Counted from the stretch's first letter, positions 33,137-42,465 are shown. The stretch: 55,340 nucleotides of DNA from Desulfobacterales bacterium (GCA_024637225.1 JAGXFP010000002.1:1-55340), one strand, 5' to 3'. The notes: generated from the sequence alone by a model not told the origin. A program made the numbers and translations.

Positions 33137-33979
33137 ATGCTGGAATTTATGGCAGGCTATTGGAGCAGCCATTCCCGGGTTATTCTGAGTATCGCTTATA
33201 GTGTTCTTCTGGTTATCATCGTTTTTATCGCCAGCGTCATTATCGCCAAGGCGGTTCGGCGGATGATCCTTCGGGCCAATGAACGTCGGCAGCGGCTTGA
33301 TGAAACTGTTTTACCCATTATCTCCGTAACGGCGATGTCCTTAGTCTATATTGTCGGGGCGGTGATTATTCTTGATATTTTCGGGGTGAATACGGCAAGT
33401 ATCATCGCCCTGCTCGGCGCTGCCGGTCTTGCTGTCGGTTTCGCTCTGAAGGACACTTTGAGCAATATCGCTGCCGGCATCATGCTGCTGGTCCTGCGGC
33501 CGTTTCGCTCCGGGGACTTCGTCGAATTCGGTTCCGACATGGGAACGGTTAAGGAGATCAGCCTGTTCCTCACTATCCTGGAAACCTTCGACGGCCTCTA
33601 TGTCGCCGTTCCCAACGGGGCAGTCTGGAGCAATTCCATCAAAAATTTCAGCCGCAACGGTAAACGGCGCCTGGATGTGGTGGTCGGTATTTCCTATGGC
33701 GACTCGATCGACGCCGGCCTGGATGTCTTGCGAAAAATCATGGAAAGCGAGTCGAGATTCCTTCAAGAGCCGCCGCCCCAGACCATGGTGACAGCCCTGG
33801 CTGACAGTTCGGTCAATCTGCAGCTCAGGGGCTGGGCCATCACGGACGATTACTGGCAGACCTTATGGGATCTTAACAAACGGGTCAAGGAGGAGATCGA
33901 ACAGGCCGGTCTGACCATTCCATTTCCCCAGCGGGATGTCCATCTTATCGCCGCACCGGAACCAGGTCCGGTCAAGTGA
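33137..33979 (+). CDS. MscS-family mechanosensitive ion channel
   Basis: Small-conductance mechanosensitive channel of the inner membrane that releases solutes on hypo-osmotic shock. The 280-residue product is the size of E. coli MscS. It has three hydrophobic segments (about 15-40, 65-85, 88-120), the pore helix TASIIALLGAAGLAVGFALKDTLSNIAAGIMLL near 88-120 with its Gly/Ala-rich face, and the post-pore beta domain LRPFRSGDFVEFGSDMGTVKEISLFLTIL followed by VPNGAVWSNSIKNFS. The C-terminal domain is complete. GGAGGGAGAG lies 4 nt before the ATG. With the betaine genes upstream it suggests a local osmoadaptation set, though the strands and repeats between argue against one operon. Confidence 0.94.
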   Translation: MLEFMAGYWSSHSRVILSIAYSVLLVIIVFIASVIIAKAVRRMILRANERRQRLDETVLPIISVTAMSLVYIVGAVIILDIFGVNTASIIALLGAAGLAVGFALKDTLSNIAAGIMLLVLRPFRSGDFVEFGSDMGTVKEISLFLTILETFDGLYVAVPNGAVWSNSIKNFSRNGKRRLDVVVGISYGDSIDAGLDVLRKIMESESRFLQEPPPQTMVTALADSSVNLQLRGWAITDDYWQTLWDLNKRVKEEIEQAGLTIPFPQRDVHLIAAPEPGPVK

Positions 33980-34234
33980 CCTGGCTTAAGATTGGCTTTG
34001 AGCCGATTCTCCGGCCTTTTATGCCGTTTTGCCCCTTTGGAAATTTTTTTACGCCGGTAACCGGGCAAACGGTTAAATCCACTCCTGGAAATCATCCGGG
34101 CAAGGCAGATTTTTTGTTTCTGTGGTATTTTATATTGAGCGGCTGGAGATTTAGCCGGGATAACTTCGAAAAAGAAGCGGCCGTCCAAGGTTTTAACCCA
34201 TGGGGCGGCGATTTCAAGCCTCCCGAGGAAAAAA

Positions 34235-34534
34235 ATGAAAAACGAAGAATACCGCAATAAGGCCCTGAAGATCCACCCCTGGGTCTGCGCCAAATGCGGC
34301 CGGGAGTTTGCCGGTAAAAAGCTTTCCGAACTGACGGTTCATCACAAAGACCATAATTACAAGAATAACCCGCCCGACGGCAGCAATTGGGAACTGTTAT
34401 GCATCTACTGCCATGACAATGAACACTCCCGCTCCCTGGAAGCGGAATGGCAGAGCACCGGCGACTCGGCTCCTACCCAAAAAACGGATGTAACCTACAA
34501 CCCTTTTGCCGATCTCAAAAAGCGGCTGGGTTAA
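34235..34534 (+). CDS. HNH nuclease family protein, YajD-like
   Basis: 99-residue protein with one HNH fold: zinc-binding CAKCG at 18-22 and CIYCH near 65-69, and the HNH core LTVHHKDHNYKNNPPDGSNWELLC with HH at 35-36 and N at 51. It matches the stand-alone YajD family, whose physiological role is not known. Start: ATG after a GAGGAAAAA tract. The 255 nt between MscS and this gene hold no recognisable element. It is likely cytoplasmic. Confidence 0.88.
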   Translation: MKNEEYRNKALKIHPWVCAKCGREFAGKKLSELTVHHKDHNYKNNPPDGSNWELLCIYCHDNEHSRSLEAEWQSTGDSAPTQKTDVTYNPFADLKKRLG

Positions 34535-34591
34535 CCGAGTTGACCTGGCCTTCCATTGGTAACGCAAGTTCGCTGCCTTGCCGATAAGCCC

Positions 34592-35266
34592 TCATTTTTT
34601 CAGGATTATCCTGGCATCTGCGGCCACGCATCTCTCTTTCGCGCACATCACGGGATTGAGGTCGATTGATTCAAAATGCTCGGCCATATCCATGACCAGC
34701 GCGGAGAAGGCGAGAAGGGTGCGGCTCAGTTTGCCCATATCGACGGCTTCGGCATTTCGATATCCTTCCAGGAGGCGGCGCCCCTTCAGCCGGTTGAACA
34801 TGGCGCAGACATCATTTTCGCTAAGGGGCGCCAGCCGGATCGTCACATCCTGGTAAATCTCGGTTCCGGTGCCGCCCATGCCGAGGAGGATCACCGGGCC
34901 GAACTGATAATCCATCTTGGCGCCGATAATCAGTTCAACGCCCTTGACCATCTCCTCGACCACCACGCCGGCAAAATCCGGCAGCCGGCTGAACCGTTCG
35001 TAGACGGAAATCAAGCTCTCTTCATCCCTGATACCCACCGCGACGCCTCCGGCGTCGGACTTATGGACAACGGAGGGCGAAACCACCTTGACCGCGACCG
35101 GGTAACCGTTGTCGCGGCAGAAGGCAACCGCTTCGTCAACGCTTTTCGCCCAGCGATATCGCGGCACATCGATGCCGCCAAGGGCCAGAATCCGCTTGGC
35201 TCCAGGCTCCATCACCCAGCCGTGAGGCCGGGCCGCCTCGATTATCTCGACAATTTCATTTAACAT
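34592..35266 (-). CDS. ADP-forming acyl-CoA synthetase, beta (ATP-grasp) subunit
   Basis: Nucleotide-binding subunit that, with the alpha subunit, converts an acyl-CoA plus ADP and phosphate to the acid, CoA and ATP. The ATG at 35266 gives 224 residues, the size of stand-alone beta subunits; the upstream in-frame extension overlaps the alpha gene in another frame and is not real. Motifs: GYPVAVKVVSPSVVHKSDAGGV near 48-69, with the His of VVHK expected to take part in phosphate transfer, VEEMVKGVELIIGAKMD near 102-118, and HFESIDLNPVM near the C-terminus. GGAGGCAGCC precedes the start. It overlaps the alpha stop by 7 nt, so expression is coupled. Confidence 0.88.
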   Translation of the reverse strand: MLNEIVEIIEAARPHGWVMEPGAKRILALGGIDVPRYRWAKSVDEAVAFCRDNGYPVAVKVVSPSVVHKSDAGGVAVGIRDEESLISVYERFSRLPDFAGVVVEEMVKGVELIIGAKMDYQFGPVILLGMGGTGTEIYQDVTIRLAPLSENDVCAMFNRLKGRRLLEGYRNAEAVDMGKLSRTLLAFSALVMDMAEHFESIDLNPVMCAKERCVAADARIILKK

Positions 35267-36639
35267 GGCTGCCTCCTGTGTAAGGCCTCGACCATCAGCA
35301 CCGCCCCTTCGATGGAGGACGATACCGGTACCCGGTTCATCTCGAAGCCTTCGAACAGCATCCGGTATTTTTCGACATGGGGCACGTAGGCGAACAATGG
35401 TTTTCCCGAACCCATGCGGACCTGGCTGAGGCGGGCGCCGAGGTCGGAGGAAATTCCGGGCAGATAGGGGAGAAGCAGGATGAGCAGGCAATCGATGGAA
35501 TCCATATCGGCGAGAACCGAGGCACTGTTCACGAAATCCTCCTCCAGAGCGCTTCCGGTCAGGTCCACCGGATTACTGATGGTGGCAATATCCCTGATGT
35601 TGTCCGAAAGCACTTCCTTGAGCCTGCCCTGCTCCTCTTCCGAAAAAGCCGCCACCTCGAGGCCGTAGGACTGGCAGCTGTCCACGGCCATGGCGCCGTG
35701 GCCGCCGCTGCTGGTGATGATGCCTATCCGGGACGCGGTTTGAGTTGGATAAAAGCTCAACGATTCGCAGAAGGAGAGGAGCTCCTGCTCGTTTCTGGCC
35801 TCGGCGATGCCGTGTTGGGCCATGACATCGGAAAAGACCTTGTAGTCTCCGGCCATGGAGGCGGTATGGCTCGACACGGCCCGGCTGCCGTTCGCGGTCC
35901 GGCCCGCCTTCATGATCACCACCGGTTTCGGACATTGCTCCGCCGCCTTTACGAACCGGCGCCCTTCATCGCCGGCAAAGCCTTCCACATAAAAGGCGAT
36001 CACCCCGGTGGCGGGATCGGAAGCGAGATAATGAAGCATCTCCTCTTCCCGGATCAGGGCCTTGTTGCCGATGCTGGTGGCGCTTGAAAGGCCGATGCCC
36101 TCTTCAAAGAATTTGATGAGCAGATCAACCAGAATACCGCCGCTCTGGCTGACAAAGGCGACATTGCCGCGGCCGGGGTGGACCATTCTTTCACTGGGCA
36201 GAAAAAAGGTATCGACCCGGTGCGGCGCATAGATCCCGAGACAGTTTGGGCCGATAAAGGGAAAATCCGCTTCTTTAGCGAGATCGCGCAGTTCATCCTG
36301 CATTTCCGTATGGCCGGTTTCCGCGAAACCGCCGGAAATCACCACCGCCCCGCCGACCCCGGAATCGATGCATTCGCCCAGGACCTTGACCGCAAATTCG
36401 GCCCGGACGGCGATAATGGCAAGGTCGATCTTCGCATCGATTTCGGCGAGGGAAGCAAAAACCCGTTGCCCCTGGAGCTGCCCGCCCTTGGGATTGACCC
36501 CGAAGACCCGCACGGGATAGCGCAGCAGATTCTTATTGAAGATCACATTGGCCGGATGCCGGTCGTTGGAGAGGGACACTCCGATAACGGCCATCGTCTT
36601 CGGCTCGTACAGCGGCTTTAGATTCATTTCATTCACCAT
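35260..36639 (-). CDS. ADP-forming acyl-CoA synthetase, alpha (CoA-binding) subunit
   Basis: CoA-binding subunit of an NDP-forming acyl-CoA synthetase, used by anaerobes to make ATP from acetyl-CoA or other acyl-CoAs in the cytoplasm. The 459-residue product has the CoA-binding domain first (KTMAVIGVSLSNDRHPANVIFNKNLL near 14-39, VNPKGGQ near 48), then FIGPNCLGIYAP near 128 and VAFVSQSGGILVDLL near 160, and the phosphohistidine-region AVSSHTASMAGDY near 257-269. Alpha and beta are separate genes here, as in Pyrococcus and unlike the fused bacterial forms. The acyl substrate is not predictable. The start is not supported by a clear Shine-Dalgarno; the ATG four codons later is also possible. 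Confidence 0.88.
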   Translation of the reverse strand: MVNEMNLKPLYEPKTMAVIGVSLSNDRHPANVIFNKNLLRYPVRVFGVNPKGGQLQGQRVFASLAEIDAKIDLAIIAVRAEFAVKVLGECIDSGVGGAVVISGGFAETGHTEMQDELRDLAKEADFPFIGPNCLGIYAPHRVDTFFLPSERMVHPGRGNVAFVSQSGGILVDLLIKFFEEGIGLSSATSIGNKALIREEEMLHYLASDPATGVIAFYVEGFAGDEGRRFVKAAEQCPKPVVIMKAGRTANGSRAVSSHTASMAGDYKVFSDVMAQHGIAEARNEQELLSFCESLSFYPTQTASRIGIITSSGGHGAMAVDSCQSYGLEVAAFSEEEQGRLKEVLSDNIRDIATISNPVDLTGSALEEDFVNSASVLADMDSIDCLLILLLPYLPGISSDLGARLSQVRMGSGKPLFAYVPHVEKYRMLFEGFEMNRVPVSSSIEGAVLMVEALHRRQPC

Positions 36640-36648
36640 TCAGATTTT

Positions 36649-36774
36649 GATGGCGTCGCAAAAATCGCCAGCTCCGGCGTTGCTGCAAATTGTCTCGTCA
36701 TTGCAGCGTACTGAAGTACGCTTCATTCCTCGAAATTCGCGCGCCTTGGATCTGACGATTTTAGCTTAGCCATC
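36649..36774. repeat. MITE-like inverted-repeat element, copy 1
   Basis: 126 nt starting GATGGCGTCGCAAAAATCGCC and ending in TAGCTTAGCCATC; the right end has drifted from the copy-2 form. The internal palindrome GCGTACTGAAGTACGC and the tail TTCATTCCTCGAAATTCGCG are shared with copy 2, which begins 12 nt further on. It lies in the gap before the yhaO-like gene, next to the acyl-CoA synthetase start. Confidence 0.8.
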
Positions 36775-36786
36775 CCCATCGAGATC

Positions 36787-36914
36787 GATGGCGTCGCAAA
36801 AAGTAGCCAGCTCACGCGTTGCTGAAAATTGTCTCATCATTGCAGCGTACCGAAGTACGCTTCATTCCCCGAAATTCGCGTGCCTTGGAGCTGGCGACTT
36901 TTTGCGACGCCATC
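36787..36914. repeat. MITE-like inverted-repeat element, copy 2 (near-perfect ends)
   Basis: 128 nt whose 27-base ends are inverted copies with one mismatch: GATGGCGTCGCAAAAAGT-A/C-GCCAGCTC. The central palindrome GCGTACCGAAGTACGC lies at 36845-36860. It contains no coding frame. Copies 1 and 2 stand in direct order, about 80% alike, so they look like independent insertions or an old tandem duplication. The end sequence also closes family-B repeats at 15.2, 33.1 and 43.2 kb. Confidence 0.85.
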
Positions 36915-36982
36915 ATTGTTGATTGTACGTATTTAGGTTAGATTACTCAACAAATTCTTAAAAGTACGATGGTTTGAGGTCT

Positions 36983-38239
36983 ATGTTTAAATTTCTCCAT
37001 ACAGCAGACATACATCTTGACAGTCCCCTGAAAGGACTCGAAGCCCATGAGGATGCTCCGGTTGCCGAGATCCGCAGCGCGACTCGACGCGCTTTTGATA
37101 ATCTGATCGATCTGGCGGTCGAGGAAGAGGTGGACTTTGTCCTGATTAGCGGGGATTTGTATGACGGTGACTGGAAGGACTATAATACCGGTCTTTTCTT
37201 CGCCGGCAGAGTAGGGCAGCTCGATAAAGCCGGGATAAAGGTCTTTATGGTCTCCGGGAACCACGATGCCGCCAGCCAGATCACCAGGGCCATGCCCCTG
37301 TCGGCTAATGTTACCCACTTTTCACACAAAAAAACCCAATCCGTCAAACTGGATGATCTTGGCGTTATCATCCATGGGCGGAGCTACTCTTCCCGGGCTG
37401 TAACGGAAAATCTTGCCTCGCAATATCCCCGGTATGATTCCGGCTATATTAATATCGGTCTGCTCCATACTTCCCTGAACGGCAGGGCAGGGCATGAAAA
37501 TTATGCCCCCTGTACCGCGGCTGAACTGAAAGCCAAGGGCTATGACTACTGGGCCCTGGGGCATGTCCATCAGCGGGAAATCGTTTCCGAGGATCCCTGG
37601 ATCGTGTTCCCCGGCAATGTCCAGGGGCGCCATATCAAGGAAACAGGAGCCAAGAGCGCCACCCTGGTGACCGTTGAGGATGGCAGGATCAGCAGGGTTG
37701 ACGAGCGGGAACTGGATGTGCTGCGCTGGGCGATCTGTGATGTCGATCTGTCCGAATGCGCGACCAGCGGCGATGTCCATGCCAAGGTTCGTTCCGCCAT
37801 GGAAAAAGCCCAGGCCGGGGCTGATGGCAAGACCCTGGCTCTCAGGTTGCGTTTGCTGGGCAGCTGTTCCCTGCATTCTGAATTGCATGCCCGTTCAATC
37901 CATTGGGGTGAAGAGTTTCGCTGTATTGCCGCAAGTCTGGGAGAGGTATGGCTGGAGAAAGTGAAGTTCAGGACCACCAGAAAAACCAGTCTGCAGGCCC
38001 TTATCGATGAAGACTCTCCTTTTGCGGGACTCTTGAAGGCTGTCGAGGCCTTGAACTTTAATGAAGAAGAGCTCTCAAGTTTGGTGCCGGATCTTTCCAG
38101 CCTCAAAAGCAAGTTGCCGGCGGAGCTTTTGAAGGATGAGCTTCTCTTTACAAGTCAACCGGATGATTTGATGGAGTTGCGGGAAGAGATCAGGGAGCTT
38201 CTGGTCGCCAAGCTCCTTCAACACGGGGATGGGGCATGA
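36983..38239 (+). CDS. Metallophosphoesterase, Mre11/SbcD-like (YhaO type)
   Basis: Predicted DNA nuclease subunit, partner of the Rad50/SbcC-like ATPase encoded next. The 418-residue product has the five-part calcineurin-like signature: HTADIHLDSPL at 6-16 (DxH), LISGDLYDGDW near 53-63 (GDxxD), VSGNHDA near 88-94 (GNHD), GLLHTSLNG near 157 and LGHVHQRE near 191 (GHxH). The ATG at 36983 has GAGG 3 nt upstream and is preferred over a TTG three codons before. It overlaps the next gene by four bases (ATGA). The pair likely acts in DNA end processing or replication-fork repair. Confidence 0.9.
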   Translation: MFKFLHTADIHLDSPLKGLEAHEDAPVAEIRSATRRAFDNLIDLAVEEEVDFVLISGDLYDGDWKDYNTGLFFAGRVGQLDKAGIKVFMVSGNHDAASQITRAMPLSANVTHFSHKKTQSVKLDDLGVIIHGRSYSSRAVTENLASQYPRYDSGYINIGLLHTSLNGRAGHENYAPCTAAELKAKGYDYWALGHVHQREIVSEDPWIVFPGNVQGRHIKETGAKSATLVTVEDGRISRVDERELDVLRWAICDVDLSECATSGDVHAKVRSAMEKAQAGADGKTLALRLRLLGSCSLHSELHARSIHWGEEFRCIAASLGEVWLEKVKFRTTRKTSLQALIDEDSPFAGLLKAVEALNFNEEELSSLVPDLSSLKSKLPAELLKDELLFTSQPDDLMELREEIRELLVAKLLQHGDGA

Positions 38240-41200
38240 AGCTTATCCGCCTTGACTTAAGGGCTTTCGGACCTTTCTCGGAGCGAAGCCTGGATTTTGC
38301 TTCCCAAAAGCCGGGCCTGCACATTGTTTTCGGCCCCAATGAAGCGGGGAAAAGCAGTTCGCTCCGGGCACTCAAGGCCCTGTTGTATGGCTTTGATGAA
38401 CGGACTTCCGATAATTTTCAGTATGCCAGCGACCAGCTCCTGGTCGCCGGCGCCCTCCAGGGCAGTGATGGTCAGGAACTCGTCTTTTCCCGCCGCAAGA
38501 AACGCAAGGCGGATCTCCTCGATTCCGAGGGGAATCCAATGGATCCAGGCAGACTCGCCGCTTTTTTACATGGCATTGAATTAGACCTTTTTAAATCCCT
38601 TTACGGAATAGATCATCAGATCCTGGTCCAGGGCGGGGAGGATATCCTGGCTCAGAAAGGGGAGATGGGGCAAGCTCTTTTTGCCGCCGGGGCCGGGATA
38701 TCTTCGCTCAAGAAAATTCTGGAAGCCCTGGATGCCGAAGCGGATGAACTGTTTAAAAGCCGTGGCACCAAACAGCAGATTAACCAGGCCATCAGTGCTT
38801 ATAAGGATTTGAAAAAGACGCTCAGGGAGGCAAGTCTGCTTCCCGGTAAATGGAAAGAGCATAAAAAGCGCTTGAAAGATGTTGAGGCTGAACGGGACAG
38901 GCTTGAGGAGGAGAAAGGAGAGAAGAGTGCCGAGGTGCGGCGGCTTGCTCGCCTGCAACGGGCAATTCCCGAGTTGGCGAAGCTTGACAACCTTGATCAA
39001 CAATTGCGGAAACTGGGAGAGGTGGTGGTCTTGCCTCCGGAGTTCTCGGAAAACTTGCGGCAATTGAAGCAGGAAATCCGTGAAGCGGAGCTGCAGCTCA
39101 ATAGCAGCGGGGCGCGCTTGCAAAAGTTGCAGGAGAAACAGAAGGGCATCTCCCTGAATCAACCCCTTCTCGATCATGCCGAGGCGATAGAGGATCTCCA
39201 TCAACGGATCGGCGGCTATCGGAAGGGGACACAGGACCGGGAGAAGCTGGAGGGCATGCGGATCGCCCACCGCAAAGAGGCGGGGACGCTTATAGAAGGG
39301 ATCCGGCCCGAGTTGACCCTTCAGGATGCCGATGGATTGCGGCCGGTCCTGGCCAGGAAGAGAACTATTCAAGCTTTAAGCTCTCAATATGAAGCTCTCA
39401 CCCAACAACAACAGCAGGTGCGCAAGCAGAAAGAAAAAGCGCGAAAAAACCTTGAAGAAATAAATAACTCTTTATCCGGCCAATCCCCTTCGCAAAACGG
39501 CGGCGAGCTCCAAAAAGTGATGAAACCGGCGCGGAATGCCGGCGACCTGGATGGGCTGATCGATCAACTTTCCCGGGAGATTGAATCGGCTAAGGAAGCG
39601 TGCCGGCTTGACCTGAAGAGGCTTGGCTTGTGGTCCGGAGAGATCGATCAACTTATGGAATTATCCTTGCCCCTGCCTGAAACGGTGCGGCGATATGAAG
39701 CTGATTTCAGTGAGCTTGATAATGACGAAAAACAGCTGCGAAAGGATCGCAAATCAGTGGAAGTCGACTTGAAGGAGGCCGACAGGCAAATCAGGGAAAT
39801 AGCATATGGCGGCGAGGTCCCGAGCGAAGATGATCTGACCGCATCCCGGGATAAGCGGCAGGATGGCTGGAATCTCTTGCGCCGCCAGTGGCTTGCCGGA
39901 GAAGACGTTTCAAGAGAGGCCGAGGAGTATGACCCCGGGCGGAGCGTGGTTGAGGCCTATGAAAAATATGTGGCGGAGGCGGATCATATCGCGGATCGCT
40001 TGCGGCGTGAAGCGGGCCGGGTCAGCAAGGCCGCTGATTTAAGGGCCAGGATTGAAACGCTTGAGGAAATCATCCGGGAGATTGCCCAACACCGGCAAAA
40101 TCTGCAGAAAAGCAAAGAGCGTCTTGTCGACGAATGGCAGGCTGAATGGAAATCCGCCCGGATTAAACCCCTGTCGCCCAAGGAAATGCTCAATTGGATC
40201 TCCGAGATTGACAGCCTGCGCCACAGGGTGACCGAGATATTCAACAAGGAAGCGGCGCTTAACGAAAAGGATACGGTGCGGAAAAAGCTGATCAACGCCC
40301 TGGTGGAAGAGCTGGAAAAACTGGGTGAAAGCGTGGAGCATACCGGCAGGGACTTGGCGCCGGTTCTGGTCTTCGCTGATTCAGTGGCAGAGAAAATCAG
40401 CAGTCATAAGAGTGGCTTGGAGAAGCTTCAGGATAAAGAGGCGCAGTTCAAGACAGCACTGGACCATGCCCTGAATGAACTGGCTGAAGCTGAAGCGGCC
40501 AGGGCCGCCTGGAAGGGAAAATGGGATAAAGCCCTCTCCGGCCTGGGACTGGCGGAAGAAATATTGCCCGGTGATGCTCTCGACCTGCTGGAAAAGCTTG
40601 ACGCTTGTTTTGACAAACTTGAGAAGGCAAAGGAATTCCAAAGCCGTATCAAGGGTATCGATCATGATGTCAAAAAATTCGGTGACGATGTTCGGGCGCT
40701 CCTGGAAAAAACAGCCCCGGAATTAAGGGATTTATCCCCGGATCAGGCGGCTTTACAACTGCATACCATGCTTGGCAATACCAGGCATGGGAAAGATCTG
40801 CTGGAAAAGAATAGCGAGGAAATAGAAACCCTGACCGCGGAAATAGGCACGGCGGAAAAGAGTCGGCAGAGCTTTGCCGAACAGATGGCGGAGCTGCTCG
40901 AAACGGCAAAATGCGCCAAAGAGGCGGATTTAACCGAGGCAATCTGGAAATCTTCGGAATATCAGCGCCTGACCGAGAAAGTTTCCGAGGTGGAAGCTTA
41001 CTTGGCTGAAATAAGCGAGGGCATTCCTCCCGAGGTAATCAAGGGGCAGGCCATGGCCGTGGTTGTCGATGAGTTGCCGGGACAGGTCGCCTCCCTGCAA
41101 AGGCGGATCGATGAGGATCTCTATCCCGGAATCAAGGAGGTCTCCCAGCGCATCGGTGAAGAGAAGAGGGAACTGCAGCATATGGACGGCGGCGGCAAGG

Positions 41201-41736
41201 CGGCGGAAGCAGCCGAGGAAATGGAACAGGTGGCGGCCAGGATAAGGGGGCTTGTTGACCATTACACCCGGATAAAGCTGGCTGCCAAGGTTCTGCACAG
41301 CGAAATTGAACGTTACCGGGAGGCACACCAGGATCCGATTTTAAAGGTTGCGTCAAGAATTTTTTCCGAGCTGACCATAGCCTCGTTTGCCGGTCTTCGT
41401 GCGGATGTGGACGATAACGGCAAGGCCATTTTGATTGGTATGCGACCCGATGACAGCCGGGTGCCGGTAGAGGGGATGAGTGACGGCACCCGTGACCAGC
41501 TTTACCTTGCCCTCCGCCTTGCCACCCTCGAATGGCGTCTTGAATACAGCGAAGCCATGCCCTTCATAGTCGATGATATATTGATCAATTTTGACGATGA
41601 ACGATCCAGGGCAACCTTGCAGGCCCTGGCCGATTTATCGGAAAAGAATCAGGTGATTCTTTTCACCCACCACCAGCAGATAGTGGAAACGGCAATGAAG
41701 CTGGATGGTGGTGAGGTGCTTGTGCATGAGCTTTGA
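38236..41736 (+). CDS. Rad50/SbcC-like ATPase with long coiled coils (YhaN type)
   Basis: 1166-residue ABC-type ATPase that should form the SMC-like arm of the nuclease complex with the upstream gene. The Walker A is GPNEAGKS at 33-40; about 850 residues of heptad-rich charged sequence (about 190-1050) form the coiled coils; the C-terminal half-domain has the signature SDGTRDQLYLALRL near 1080-1093, the Walker B MPFIVDDILINFDDE near 1110-1125 and the FTHHQQIVE switch near 1143. I saw no CxxC zinc hook, which Rad50 and SbcC usually have at mid-coil; YhaN-type proteins often lack it. Translation is coupled to the nuclease gene by ATGA overlap. Confidence 0.9.
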   Translation: MKLIRLDLRAFGPFSERSLDFASQKPGLHIVFGPNEAGKSSSLRALKALLYGFDERTSDNFQYASDQLLVAGALQGSDGQELVFSRRKKRKADLLDSEGNPMDPGRLAAFLHGIELDLFKSLYGIDHQILVQGGEDILAQKGEMGQALFAAGAGISSLKKILEALDAEADELFKSRGTKQQINQAISAYKDLKKTLREASLLPGKWKEHKKRLKDVEAERDRLEEEKGEKSAEVRRLARLQRAIPELAKLDNLDQQLRKLGEVVVLPPEFSENLRQLKQEIREAELQLNSSGARLQKLQEKQKGISLNQPLLDHAEAIEDLHQRIGGYRKGTQDREKLEGMRIAHRKEAGTLIEGIRPELTLQDADGLRPVLARKRTIQALSSQYEALTQQQQQVRKQKEKARKNLEEINNSLSGQSPSQNGGELQKVMKPARNAGDLDGLIDQLSREIESAKEACRLDLKRLGLWSGEIDQLMELSLPLPETVRRYEADFSELDNDEKQLRKDRKSVEVDLKEADRQIREIAYGGEVPSEDDLTASRDKRQDGWNLLRRQWLAGEDVSREAEEYDPGRSVVEAYEKYVAEADHIADRLRREAGRVSKAADLRARIETLEEIIREIAQHRQNLQKSKERLVDEWQAEWKSARIKPLSPKEMLNWISEIDSLRHRVTEIFNKEAALNEKDTVRKKLINALVEELEKLGESVEHTGRDLAPVLVFADSVAEKISSHKSGLEKLQDKEAQFKTALDHALNELAEAEAARAAWKGKWDKALSGLGLAEEILPGDALDLLEKLDACFDKLEKAKEFQSRIKGIDHDVKKFGDDVRALLEKTAPELRDLSPDQAALQLHTMLGNTRHGKDLLEKNSEEIETLTAEIGTAEKSRQSFAEQMAELLETAKCAKEADLTEAIWKSSEYQRLTEKVSEVEAYLAEISEGIPPEVIKGQAMAVVVDELPGQVASLQRRIDEDLYPGIKEVSQRIGEEKRELQHMDGGGKAAEAAEEMEQVAARIRGLVDHYTRIKLAAKVLHSEIERYREAHQDPILKVASRIFSELTIASFAGLRADVDDNGKAILIGMRPDDSRVPVEGMSDGTRDQLYLALRLATLEWRLEYSEAMPFIVDDILINFDDERSRATLQALADLSEKNQVILFTHHQQIVETAMKLDGGEVLVHEL

Positions 41737-41751
41737 TTTTTAGAGCTTCGA

Positions 41752-41820
41752 CTTGGCAGCGAAGCAATCTTGCAATGTGTAACTAGCTGAAAAATACCGG
41801 CGTGCTTCGTCGCCTTGCAC
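41752..41820. repeat. Family-D palindromic repeat, copy 2 (degraded)
   Basis: TTGGCAGCGAAGCAATCTTGCAA on the left pairs loosely with GCGTGCTTCGTCGCCTTGCA on the right. It is more diverged than copies at 31.8 and 43.1 kb and occupies the short gap between the YhaN-like gene and a convergent small gene. Confidence 0.55.
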
Positions 41821-41855
41821 TTCCCAACGACTTTCTCCCCCCTCCTCACCCGAAC

Positions 41856-42113
41856 CTATTTTTCTTCCCGATCCTCTACCATCTCCGAAGGAATGCGCTT
41901 TCCGGTATCGGTATATTCCGCGTTAACGGAAGATCTGCCGATCAGCCCGGGCACATTTATCGTTTCAGCTTTCTCCCGCATAAGTCCCTGCAGGGCATTT
42001 TCCAGGGTGGCCATCTCGGTGATGTTCATCTCCCGCATGATCTCCCGGGCTGATTTTCCCTGTTTAGCCAATTCCCATAATCTCTTCATATTGATCGCTA
42101 TATGCTGTTCCAT
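41856..42113 (-). CDS. Small hypothetical protein, possible helix-turn-helix
   Basis: 85 residues, not recognised. The central part MKRLWELAKQGKSAREIMREMNITEMATLENALQGL (given here in order: WELAKQGKSA, REIMREMNIT, EMATLENALQ) looks like two helices around a short turn, as in small HTH or antitoxin-like proteins. The C-terminal third (VPGLIGRSSVNAEYTD) is less helical. AAGGAGAT lies about 5 nt before the ATG, a good Shine-Dalgarno, which supports a real gene. It converges on the YhaN-like gene. No toxin partner is adjacent, so an antitoxin reading is not supported. Confidence 0.65.
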   Translation of the reverse strand: MEQHIAINMKRLWELAKQGKSAREIMREMNITEMATLENALQGLMREKAETINVPGLIGRSSVNAEYTDTGKRIPSEMVEDREEK

Positions 42114-42465
42114 GCCATCTCCTTTGATTTAGAGGTTTTGTCATATTCAGTGCAATATAGATGCCGATGGTCTCCGGTCAGTCGATTCTTGAATTTTCAT
42201 GGTTAAAGCGGCGATGGTATGAACCTTGCTCTCAATATGAAATAAGCGGAACTAACCGGGTGTTGAAATGTCTGCTGGAATTTCAAGACGGTCAGTGTTG
42301 GCTGGAAAGGCTTGTCGATAAACGGTTAGCGGATCGTCTTAACGGTTTTAGGGTTTTGAGGGTGTTGGCCGGCCAGTCCCGGCGAAGAGGGAATTGTCCA
42401 CTAATAAAGGATGATGCCCGCCCGGAAGGAAGGAATGAATTCAATTTAAAAAGAGGTTGACGGAA
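42114..42465. other. 350-nt intergenic region, nothing recognised
   Basis: This divergent gap between two small genes must hold both promoters. An open frame crosses it on the plus strand but has no recognisable protein features and ends in the following Shine-Dalgarno region, so I leave it out. No repeat copy or hairpin with a U-tract was seen. Confidence 0.4.

Noticed and set aside
41856..42113. Antitoxin of a toxin-antitoxin pair
   Set aside because: The small protein has an HTH-like look, but no toxin-like gene is adjacent on the same strand.
42161..42460. 99-codon plus-strand frame in the gap before the coiled-coil gene
   Set aside because: No recognisable protein features and no ribosome site; ends inside the Shine-Dalgarno region of the next gene.
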